Shown: piece by piece, positions 23,635 through 30,080 of the stretch | Layout of the letters: every line of letters begins with the position of its first letter | How positions within the stretch are numbered: position 1 is the first letter of the stretch | Made by a program: the position numbers and the translations under genes | Source: an uncultured Lachnospiraceae bacterium | Lineage (GTDB): Bacteria > Bacillota > Clostridia > Lachnospirales > Lachnospiraceae | DNA: 35,923 nt | Direction: 5' to 3' | NCBI GenBank assembly: GCA_947593975.1 | Contig: CANQDW010000016.1 | Location: forward strand, 1 to 35,923 | Notes under the pieces: model-generated | The model's database searches: none | The model's input: only the letters and a program-made list of their open reading frames with translations | What the model was told of the DNA's origin: nothing

Positions 23635-24309
23635 TTATGCCGCCCACGTTCTGTTATTGTCATCATTAATTTTAACATCAAGTTTTGCATCTGCTATGTC
23701 TATTATAACATTCTCATTAAAAATTTCCTTATCATATATACTTGAATCATCATCTTCAAAACATATATTCCCGTCACTTTTTATTATATTTTCGTATTCA
23801 TAGATACTTTTCGCATAGAGCAATAACCGCTCTTTAGCCATTTCCATTCTCTTATCAAAATATTCATAGTCAATATAAAATACTGCTCTTTCCCAAATTC
23901 CCTGATCATAAAGAAGAGCATCAATTTTTTCAGCGTATTCCTTTAAATCTTTCGTTGCCAAAGTCAGATATTCTCCCTCGTAAGGAAGCGCATCTGTTAA
24001 AATTGATTCCGCACTTTTTTCTATTACAATATCTTCTGAGATATCTTTTCCGACGGTAATATCCCAAAACGCCTGCGCCTGTAATATCAAGTCCCGCATA
24101 GTTATCGTCCCACGCAGCATCTTCGCTAAACTATTCAGCTTTATTTTTGCTGCTATATATCTCTCGTTTTCCATATCAATACAGGATGAAATATAATAAG
24201 TCTGTTCCAATTTACACACAAAAAAGATAGGCGCTTCGTTAAATTCTACCAACACCTTATCTAATTCCAATTCCTTTCCGTCAATCACAAAGAAAATCTG
24301 CTTGTCCAT
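23635..24309 (-). CDS. Uncharacterised protein (DUF6575-like) of the SecB cassette
   Basis: A 224-residue acidic, probably soluble protein. The first ~110 residues (VLVEFNEAPIFFVCKLEQ, YYISSCIDMENERYIAAKI, SLAKMLRGTITMRDLI) recall DUF6575, from memory. The rest is helical and acidic and ends RTWAA. I see no catalytic motif. The gene starts on the stop codon of the upstream gene (TAATG, one shared base), with GGAGGAGG before it, which points to coupled translation and equal output. Together with a SecB-like chaperone this suggests a dedicated complex. No function can be named. Confidence 0.6.
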   Translation of the reverse strand: MDKQIFFVIDGKELELDKVLVEFNEAPIFFVCKLEQTYYISSCIDMENERYIAAKIKLNSLAKMLRGTITMRDLILQAQAFWDITVGKDISEDIVIEKSAESILTDALPYEGEYLTLATKDLKEYAEKIDALLYDQGIWERAVFYIDYEYFDKRMEMAKERLLLYAKSIYEYENIIKSDGNICFEDDDSSIYDKEIFNENVIIDIADAKLDVKINDDNNRTWAA

Positions 24310-24737
24310 TATTCCTCCTCCGCTACAATTGAAAACCCTTTTATTTCAACATTATCATATAACCACCAGCATATATGTCCTGTTTCTCTATTAACTTCGG
24401 CAGGTCCTGCTTCAGAATATACTTTACCAACAGCGATCTTCTTGTTTGGTCTTGGAAATTTCAAAGCATTTTCTACAGATTCCTTATTTAAAAACAATGA
24501 CACTCCATAATAATGCGGATCATTTTTATCCACTCTCCGTCTGTTGATATTCATTTCGGCATACGACATAAAATCCTTTCTGGAAACTGCTTCAAAATCA
24601 TCCTCAGCCCTTTGTATACATCTAAATCCCTGTATCGGTTCATACGAAAAACAAGTACCTTTGGGAAAAGAAAATTCACCACAAACTATTTTTTTACGTA
24701 TTATATCAGGAAACTTTAAGTAATTATCGTTCTCCAT
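24309..24737 (-). CDS. Uncharacterised protein, first gene of the SecB cassette
   Basis: A 142-residue protein I do not recognise. It reads EFSFPKGTCFSYEPIQGFRC, then EMNINRRRVDKNDPHYYGVS, then GHICWWLYDNVEI near the end. It has no signal peptide or membrane segment. The arginine-rich NINRRR and the pair of aromatic blocks might hint at an enzyme or nucleic-acid binder, but no family is evident. It has a promoter at 24812-24840 and a GGAG about 13 bases from the ATG, a long spacing. It leads the three-gene operon with the DUF6575-like and SecB-like genes. Confidence 0.55.
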   Translation of the reverse strand: MENDNYLKFPDIIRKKIVCGEFSFPKGTCFSYEPIQGFRCIQRAEDDFEAVSRKDFMSYAEMNINRRRVDKNDPHYYGVSLFLNKESVENALKFPRPNKKIAVGKVYSEAGPAEVNRETGHICWWLYDNVEIKGFSIVAEEE

Positions 24738-24811
24738 TATATATTAATTTCTCCATCCTAATCACATTCTATTACATTCCGATTATATCATAAATGTCAA
24801 GCGCTGCATTT

Positions 24812-24840
24812 ATTGTATCACATATTCGCATGTAATTCAA
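24812..24840 (-). promoter_or_regulatory. Promoter of the SecB-like cassette
   Basis: On the minus strand TTGAAT (24840-24835) and TACAAT (24817-24812) are 17 bases apart. A second TTGACA follows at about 24800 with TGTAAT 18 bases on, so two overlapping starts are possible. Confidence 0.6.
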
Positions 24841-24866
24841 TAAATATTTTAATATTTCCGTTAAAT

Positions 24867-25463
24867 TTAACTTAAGATCTGCATAATCTCCCCATAACTA
24901 TGCTCATAATCTTCAAAACGATAACCCTTCATTCCATAAGCTATTGCCGCATCTATATTAACTTTACGGTCATCAATCATAAAACATTCTCCGGGATTCA
25001 GGTTAAAAGTATCACAAAATAATTCGTATATCCTATTGTCGGGTTTCATAAGCTTTACATCCGACGAAAATATACCGCCATCCATCATCGGCACAAAATC
25101 CGTAAGCGCCGGCACCGTCCGCCTTAGATGCTTTGAATAATTAGACAGATAATATACTTTGTATCCGGCGTCTTTTAACTCACGTATCCATGGCTTTGCG
25201 TAGTCAAACTGACACGATATCAGCTGCAGGTTATTAAGCATATATGTTATTTGCTTTTCATAACGGGGAGCAATCGCGATCATCTTCTGAATCAGTATAT
25301 GTTCATCCACAAGTCCGTAATCCATCTGATCCCAAAGCCCCGATCCCCATATAGCGCCTTCAACGATTTCAGCAATACCGCCTTCAAATATAGCATCAGT
25401 TTTCGGATACCAGCCAATCAGAACCATTCCGATATCAAATACAATATTTTTAATCGCTCTCAT
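24867..25463 (-). CDS. HAD-family (IA) phosphatase
   Basis: A 198-residue haloacid-dehalogenase-type hydrolase. Motif I is VFDIGMVLIGW, with the nucleophile Asp but Gly in place of the second Asp, as in YihX-like HADs (FDLGNV). Motif II is YYLSNYS, motif III the lysine region SSDVKLMKPD, and motif IV FMIDDRKVN. A helical cap lies at about residues 15-85. YihX relatives dephosphorylate sugar phosphates such as glucose 1-phosphate. It overlaps the upstream nucleotidyltransferase/phosphatase fusion by 14 bases, so a role in the same sugar pathway is likely. The substrate is unknown. Confidence 0.85.
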   Translation of the reverse strand: MRAIKNIVFDIGMVLIGWYPKTDAIFEGGIAEIVEGAIWGSGLWDQMDYGLVDEHILIQKMIAIAPRYEKQITYMLNNLQLISCQFDYAKPWIRELKDAGYKVYYLSNYSKHLRRTVPALTDFVPMMDGGIFSSDVKLMKPDNRIYELFCDTFNLNPGECFMIDDRKVNIDAAIAYGMKGYRFEDYEHSYGEIMQILS

Positions 25464-26790
25464 TTTGCAATACTCCGGTTACATATTCGAACAAGCTGCC
25501 CGCAGCGGCGTCTGCGCCGTAATCATCCTCTGCGCCTGCCGTTTCCGCCCCGTTTAACAGGACAGTTTTACATCCTGCCGCTCTTCCTGCCAAAATATCA
25601 TTTTCCCCATCGCCTATCATAATACTCTGCGACAAATCAATATTAAAATCACGCGCCGCCGAAAGAAGCATACCCGGTTTTGGCTTTCTGCACTCACAAT
25701 CGAATTTGAGTTCCGGCACTTCGCCTTCATACCCCTTATGCGGATGATGCGGACAATAATAAATCCCATCTACATATGCGCCGTCTAAACCTAACAAGGT
25801 TTCCATTTTGTTATGTATCTCCTTTAATCCTTCAAATGAGACCTCGCCCCTGGCAACAACAGGCTGATTAGTAACAACAATAGCAAGATAACCGGTCTCA
25901 TTTATCTTTCGGATTGCTTCTGACACGCCTGCTATCAGCTCAAAATCATCTATATCGCGCAAAAATCCCTTATACACATTTATAGTGCCGTCACGATCCA
26001 GAAATACGGCTTTTTGCTTATTGGAAAGATTCTTCCCCGCAACGCGCCCTTCTTTATAGTCCTTCTGTACCTGGTAAAACCTTTCGGGAGTCCCCATATC
26101 TTTTACATATTCAGGACTGTCATAACAAAACATTTTTCCCGTCCCTGCAAGCGGCTTCAGAATCTGACGGTCAAGGTCCGCTTTTAGCGTCTTTCCGGTT
26201 ACGACATCTGTCGTACCAATCATTTCGCCATCCACGCCGCTCATATCAAGCGCTTTGGGATTGATCACATGAAGTCCGGCATTAACACGATTACGGTAGA
26301 ACCGCGGTCTGTCGTCCTCTTTTGCAAGCCACCTTGTTACTGCTCCATTTTCATCCGCAATGATGAGACCACTGTCGTATGGATGCGAATTCGGGTGCGT
26401 GAACAAAGTAACCAAAGCTCCCTTACTCTTATGATACGATACCATTCTGTTAAAATCCACGTCAAAAACAGCGTCTGCATTAAGAAGCAGGAAATCTTCA
26501 GTCAGCCTGTCCCTTAATTTAAACAGCGCGCCCGCATTGCCTAGCGGCTGTTTCTCATCATAATATTCTATATGCACGCCCCACCCGGAGCCGTCGCCAA
26601 AATGGTTCATTATAACATCCCCAAGGTGCGACACCGTTATGATAAGATCTTTAAATCCCTGATCACGCAGACATTCGATCTCTCTTTCAAGAACAGGTTT
26701 CCCGTCTATCTGTATCATGGGTTTTGGTATGTCTGAGGCAATGGATGAGATGCGCGTTCCTCGTCCGCCTGCCATAATAACTGTTTTCAT
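25450..26790 (-). CDS. Sugar nucleotidyltransferase / HAD phosphatase fusion (HddC-GmhB-like)
   Basis: A 446-residue two-domain enzyme. Residues 1-235 are a sugar-phosphate nucleotidyltransferase (MAGGRGTRISSIASDIPKPM, GNAGALFKLRD, LLNADAVFDVDF). From about 262 on it is a GmhB-like HAD-III phosphatase (KAVFLDRDGTINVYKGFL, VVTNQPVVARGE, the zinc-loop pattern CPHHPHKG to CECRKPKPG, and MIGDGENDI). In heptose pathways GmhB removes the 7-phosphate of heptose 1,7-bisphosphate and HddC then makes GDP-heptose, so the fusion would join consecutive steps. The isomerase and kinase partners are not in the window, and another sugar is possible. A promoter candidate lies at 26846-26874 and AAAGG nine bases before the ATG. 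Confidence 0.88.
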   Translation of the reverse strand: MKTVIMAGGRGTRISSIASDIPKPMIQIDGKPVLEREIECLRDQGFKDLIITVSHLGDVIMNHFGDGSGWGVHIEYYDEKQPLGNAGALFKLRDRLTEDFLLLNADAVFDVDFNRMVSYHKSKGALVTLFTHPNSHPYDSGLIIADENGAVTRWLAKEDDRPRFYRNRVNAGLHVINPKALDMSGVDGEMIGTTDVVTGKTLKADLDRQILKPLAGTGKMFCYDSPEYVKDMGTPERFYQVQKDYKEGRVAGKNLSNKQKAVFLDRDGTINVYKGFLRDIDDFELIAGVSEAIRKINETGYLAIVVTNQPVVARGEVSFEGLKEIHNKMETLLGLDGAYVDGIYYCPHHPHKGYEGEVPELKFDCECRKPKPGMLLSAARDFNIDLSQSIMIGDGENDILAGRAAGCKTVLLNGAETAGAEDDYGADAAAGSLFEYVTGVLQNESD

Positions 26791-26845
26791 AGTATTTTAC
26801 CTTTCCCGCTTTTGCTTAATTTATATGTTAACTTTATCATTTAAA

Positions 26846-26874
26846 ATTATACACTTAATTCAGGCAGCATGCAA
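26846..26874 (-). promoter_or_regulatory. Candidate promoter of the nucleotidyltransferase/HAD operon
   Basis: On the minus strand TATAAT (26851-26846) has a partial -35, TTGCAT (26874-26869), 17 bases upstream, about 55 bases before the start codon. Confidence 0.5.
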
Positions 26875-26923
26875 CTTAAAGCATGTTTTGCCGGTCAGGT
26901 TCATATAATGCGCGCGGGTATGG

Positions 26924-26949
26924 ATTAAATATAACTTATTTGTGATATT
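26924..26949. repeat. 26-bp direct repeat, left copy
   Basis: It begins ATTAAATATAACTTATTTG and matches 27926-27951 at 25 of 26 positions in the same orientation. The pair brackets the two-gene module at 27040-27845. Flanks on either side do not match, so it could be an insertion or attachment footprint. Confidence 0.75.
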
Positions 26950-27039
26950 GATGATACAATAGAACAAAATTTAGACTTGATGATATTTTTGTAGAAATAC
27001 GTGTACACTACTATATGTGATTATTTTCTTTATGGCTTT

Positions 27040-27510
27040 TTATATAAATGCGACTAATCCTAAGACAACTGAAAGGATACCAAGACCTATTGATACATAT
27101 GTAAGTATTGTATTCTTTTTCTTTTCTAAATATGTTTTTGATAGTTCATTTATAAACTCACCATTGTTTACATGAGATAAATCTACATTTTTATATAACT
27201 CCCGAAATTCAATGTAATATTTACGAAAAGCATAACACATATATTTATAAGCATCTAATTGTGCCCTCTTAATATGCCCTTTCGCTTTATTGACGTTCTC
27301 CCATGCAACCTCCTTGCTATTACATACATATGCCTTCGCTATATGAGAAAAAGCCGCACGAATCTCATTCAAAATTTCAACAGGAAATTTATTTTGCAAA
27401 ACTTCCAGCTGCCCTATAAATATTTTTATTGAATTGTGATACTGGCTGTATATTTCTTCCAACTCACGCTGTAACTTAATATCTTCATAAACTTTAGTAA
27501 CTTCATCCAT
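27040..27510 (-). CDS. Uncharacterised helical protein with C-terminal membrane anchor
   Basis: A 156-residue mostly helical protein of unknown family. The last 22 residues (ILTYVSIGLGILSVVLGLVA and two more) form one hydrophobic helix after KKK, so it is probably tail-anchored with its body in the cytoplasm. Residues 51-56 read RAAFSH, an R-x4-H pattern like that of HEPN nucleases, set in a run of predicted helices (GHIKRAQLDAYKYM follows). The motif is short and could be chance. It starts two bases after the stop of the 110-codon gene. It could be the effector of a two-gene module; nothing in the sequence proves it. Confidence 0.6.
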   Translation of the reverse strand: MDEVTKVYEDIKLQRELEEIYSQYHNSIKIFIGQLEVLQNKFPVEILNEIRAAFSHIAKAYVCNSKEVAWENVNKAKGHIKRAQLDAYKYMCYAFRKYYIEFRELYKNVDLSHVNNGEFINELSKTYLEKKKNTILTYVSIGLGILSVVLGLVAFI

Positions 27511-27512
27511 AT

Positions 27513-27845
27513 TTATTCTACAAATAGTCCCTTATTCACCTCATTCATTGAAAGAAATTCATCTCTTGCAAGCAACGGATTTCCTCTGCCAACAATTTGA
27601 TTATCGATATTTGGTAAAAAATCACATCCTTTCCTATCTGCCTGATTCAAAAAATCCATCTCATCATCATAGTCAAACTCTTTGAACGTATCACTGCTGA
27701 TTCCAATAACAAATGATGCCATTTCTTTCGTTTTTTCTTTTATATTATACATATCAATCCCTGCCTTTTCAGATATTATCTGAAGTATACTCTTCTTTTC
27801 AAAATATCTGTAACAATTATAACTATTCTTTTGCATCTTTCTCAT
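27513..27845 (-). CDS. Uncharacterised soluble protein, partner of the membrane-anchored protein
   Basis: A 110-residue protein I do not recognise. The C-terminal part is distinctive: FKEFDYDDEMDFLNQADRKG, then FLPNIDNQIVGRGNPLLARD. It has no membrane segment. Two starts are possible: 27845 (AGGAT seven bases upstream, leader of about 17 bases from the promoter) or 27752 (AGGGA five bases upstream, giving 79 residues). A promoter is clear at 27870-27898. The next gene begins two bases after its stop, so both products are made from one message. It may be a cognate regulator or antitoxin; that is inference from layout. Confidence 0.55.
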   Translation of the reverse strand: MRKMQKNSYNCYRYFEKKSILQIISEKAGIDMYNIKEKTKEMASFVIGISSDTFKEFDYDDEMDFLNQADRKGCDFLPNIDNQIVGRGNPLLARDEFLSMNEVNKGLFVE

Positions 27846-27869
27846 AAGATAATCCTATATTGTATATTT

Positions 27870-27898
27870 ATTGTAACACAACTCAGGATGTAATGCAA
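27870..27898 (-). promoter_or_regulatory. Promoter of the two-gene module
   Basis: On the minus strand TTGCAT (27898-27893) and TACAAT (27875-27870) are 17 bases apart. It lies inside the segment bounded by the 26-bp direct repeats, so the module carries its own promoter. Confidence 0.6.
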
Positions 27899-27925
27899 CA
27901 AGTTTTTAACTGGCAAAGTAAACAA

Positions 27926-27951
27926 ATTAAATATAGCTTATTTGTGATATT
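27926..27951. repeat. 26-bp direct repeat, right copy
   Basis: Matches 26924-26949 with one difference (G for A at the eleventh base). It lies just beyond the promoter of the two-gene module and next to the Fic remnant. Confidence 0.75.
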
Positions 27952-27981
27952 CAGACAATTTTGAATATGCTCGTCGCATGA

Positions 27982-28197
27982 AGATATCTTCCGGATACTG
28001 CTTATGAACCTATAACGCTTGAATATTTCTGCAAGCTTAATGAATTCATAGCAAGAAATGAAACCTTGGAATGGGGCAGACTGCATACCGGAATAGCAGG
28101 AATATCCGGTACAGATTATATGCCGCAGATTCCGGAACCGGACAAAGCTGCTATGGAATTTCTTTATGAAAATGCTATACTGGGGATGGAGGTGTAA
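27982..28197 (+). pseudogene. Fic-family protein fragment
   Basis: A plus-strand frame of 71 codons reading PDTAYEPITLEYFCKLNEFI, ARNETLEWGRLHTGIAGISG, then TDYMPQIPEPDKAAMEFLYE. This is the segment of Fic proteins just ahead of the catalytic HPFxxGNGR helix, which is absent. The frame has no start codon with a ribosome-binding site and meets TGA upstream; a short match in another frame just before (EYARRM) suggests a frameshift. The stop at 28197 is three bases from the abiEii stop. Fic enzymes AMPylate targets and often act as toxins; this copy is dead. Confidence 0.7.
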
Positions 28198-28200
28198 AAA

Positions 28201-29157
28201 TTATATATCAGACATCTTTCTGCTGCACTTCCACAGTGCCATCGGATGCTCTGCTATATTTGACAGGATTTCAGGATTATCAAATAAAAGTTCCGGTTTA
28301 TACTCTCCTCTTGCAAATTCCTTCCAAAACGACATATCGCCTTCCGGCAGAAGAATACCTTTCAAATATTCCTCTACCTGTTTCTGTGCTGCTGGAAGAT
28401 CAAAGTGTTCTGCTCTGCGTAAAACAGGAGTCAAATCTGTCTTTATTTTCTGCGCAGATATTTTTCTTATCCTTCCAAAATCAAAATGCTCCGGCACGTT
28501 CTCTGATGCTATTGCAGAATAGAAAATGATACATTTTTTGAATACAGTCTCTTGAGATTCATCAAACAATCTATATTTTTGCATATTGAACAGATCATAC
28601 AAATCACGCGCAGCCGCCCTGTTTAACAACGCAACAACCTTTGCTGAAAATATTTCCATCGGATCAACACTAAGCACGTTAAGTTCTTTCTCGTTCCAAG
28701 ACAATTCTACAGATCTTCGTGATACCGGGAATACATGGCAGCGCAGCATGTAATTGATTTCTATCTTCAGATTATCTTTCACCCCGCCCACGTTGACATA
28801 CTCATACACAAAAGAATCCAATGCATGATATTGCTTTGATTTCGGGCTAAGATTATATCCCGATGCAGCCATGTACTTGCGTATGTGAGCGTTTATCTGT
28901 TCCCTATCCTGCAGCATGGTTTCTCTCGTCACATCTTTTGAATAGTCCATGTCGATATCCACAGACAAACGCGGCAAATCAAATATGGTCAGATTAATAG
29001 CCGTACCACCCTTCAAAGCCAAAGTGTCTGACAGCAGCGCATCACTTTCAATGAATAACAGAACATCAGCAAGCCGACACACCTTTTCAAAAGTATCCCT
29101 GACAAATCCCAACTCTTTCGCTTGTCTGCCAAGAGATATACGTTCAAACTGCATCAT
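28201..29157 (-). CDS. abiEii: AbiEii-family nucleotidyltransferase toxin
   Basis: A 318-residue AbiEii/AbiGii-type toxin of a type IV toxin-antitoxin system. The nucleotidyltransferase core reads LKGGTAINL (48-56) and PRLSVDIDMDY (62-72), holding the G-T/S and D-x-D residues that bind nucleotide and metal. Further on are VEEYLKG and a helical C-terminal domain. Relatives such as MenT transfer pyrimidines to tRNA acceptor ends; others give abortive phage infection. It overlaps the AbiEi gene by 14 bases and follows it. The stop lies three bases from the end of the Fic remnant. Confidence 0.9.
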   Translation of the reverse strand: MMQFERISLGRQAKELGFVRDTFEKVCRLADVLLFIESDALLSDTLALKGGTAINLTIFDLPRLSVDIDMDYSKDVTRETMLQDREQINAHIRKYMAASGYNLSPKSKQYHALDSFVYEYVNVGGVKDNLKIEINYMLRCHVFPVSRRSVELSWNEKELNVLSVDPMEIFSAKVVALLNRAAARDLYDLFNMQKYRLFDESQETVFKKCIIFYSAIASENVPEHFDFGRIRKISAQKIKTDLTPVLRRAEHFDLPAAQKQVEEYLKGILLPEGDMSFWKEFARGEYKPELLFDNPEILSNIAEHPMALWKCSRKMSDI

Positions 29158-29908
29158 AGTCGTTTACCCCCTTATCAACAAGTTTCTTCAGTTCCTTCGG
29201 TGCATACAGCAGCCATTTCTCATGAAATACGAAATCATCCTGCCTATCAAACAAATACGTTTTGCTGGCAGATGACCCGGTCACGCATTTCTCGAAGAAC
29301 GCATCCGATAGTGATAGTTCACCCTTATACGACTCAAGAATATATCCGGCTTTCTGGTAAAGCTGTCCCCGCCCGTATATTTCCAACGATTCAAGAAGCC
29401 CTTTTTCATCAAGAGCAGGAATCAGCGAAAGGCAGCGCAGCAGCTCCTCCAGCCCTCCAATCCTTGTAAAGTCGGCTATACTGTCTATCACAGTACGTTC
29501 AAGGGATGTGACGCGCACTCCGTTATTCGTTTTTTGAACTCCTGTATTTCCCCGCCAAATAACAGGCTGATAGTGCATCCCTTCATAGTCGAATGACCGT
29601 ACTTTCTTTTCCGTAGCAAAATAAACATCATAAAATACCTGATTGGCATATCCGTAAAACTCAAATGCGCTGTGGTGTGACACGAAAGAATCATCTGATA
29701 TGCGTGATGCAATCTGAAAACGGCTGGGTATCGGCTGCTCCGTCTCCATGCTTACAACAGCATATAGGTCTCGTCGTACCCGCTCGATATATCCTTTTTT
29801 AAGATAGTTCTTTATCTGCCACTGGGCCGCACTTTCCGAACCCGTAATCTGAACCATATCATTATGGGTGAAGCAGCGTATGGCAGCCAACTCTTTATAT
29901 ATATTCAT
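29144..29908 (-). CDS. abiEi: AbiEi-family antitoxin / repressor
   Basis: A 254-residue AbiEi antitoxin. The N-terminal winged helix-turn-helix (FTHNDMVQITGSESAAQWQI, then KKGYIERVRRDLYAVV) would bind the operon promoter. The C-terminal domain, with SFVSHHSAFEFYG, GVRVTSLERTVIDSI and SYKGELSLSD, is the family antitoxin part. In type IV systems the antitoxin opposes the toxin's effect and represses transcription. The ATG has AGGAGG seven bases upstream. The promoter is at 29931-29959. It overlaps the toxin gene by 14 bases. Confidence 0.9.
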   Translation of the reverse strand: MNIYKELAAIRCFTHNDMVQITGSESAAQWQIKNYLKKGYIERVRRDLYAVVSMETEQPIPSRFQIASRISDDSFVSHHSAFEFYGYANQVFYDVYFATEKKVRSFDYEGMHYQPVIWRGNTGVQKTNNGVRVTSLERTVIDSIADFTRIGGLEELLRCLSLIPALDEKGLLESLEIYGRGQLYQKAGYILESYKGELSLSDAFFEKCVTGSSASKTYLFDRQDDFVFHEKWLLYAPKELKKLVDKGVNDYDAV

Positions 29909-29930
29909 TGCAAAGCCTCCTTTCGTTTTT

Positions 29931-29959
29931 ATAATATCTCAAAACAGGAGTATTTACAA
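29931..29959 (-). promoter_or_regulatory. abiE promoter
   Basis: On the minus strand TTGTAA (29959-29954) and TATTAT (29936-29931) are 17 bases apart, about 25 bases before the abiEi start codon, leaving a very short leader. Confidence 0.7.
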
Positions 29960-29992
29960 TGGTTTTGATAGAATTTAAAAATAGAAGTTTTT

Positions 29993-30038
29993 GAAAATGC
30001 CCAAAACCTTGTTCTAAACATCGCTTTCGGGCATTTTT
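29993..30038 (-). terminator. Terminator of glmS
   Basis: GAAAATGCCC (29993-30002) and GGGCATTTTT (30029-30038) pair around a long loop. T-rich DNA follows on either strand, so it may work in both directions. It lies 43 bases after the glmS stop. Confidence 0.65.
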
Positions 30039-30080
30039 AGAAACGACTAAGTCTTTTTTATAAAAACCTTGCAATCGCTC

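Noticed and set aside
26880-26920. Minus-strand peptide HYMNLTGKTCFKLHAA just before the left direct repeat
   Set aside because: It looks like a protein C-terminus but is too short to assign and has no frame continuing upstream.
27883-28086. 67-codon minus-strand frame
   Set aside because: It runs antisense through the Fic remnant and across the direct repeat, with no ribosome-binding site.
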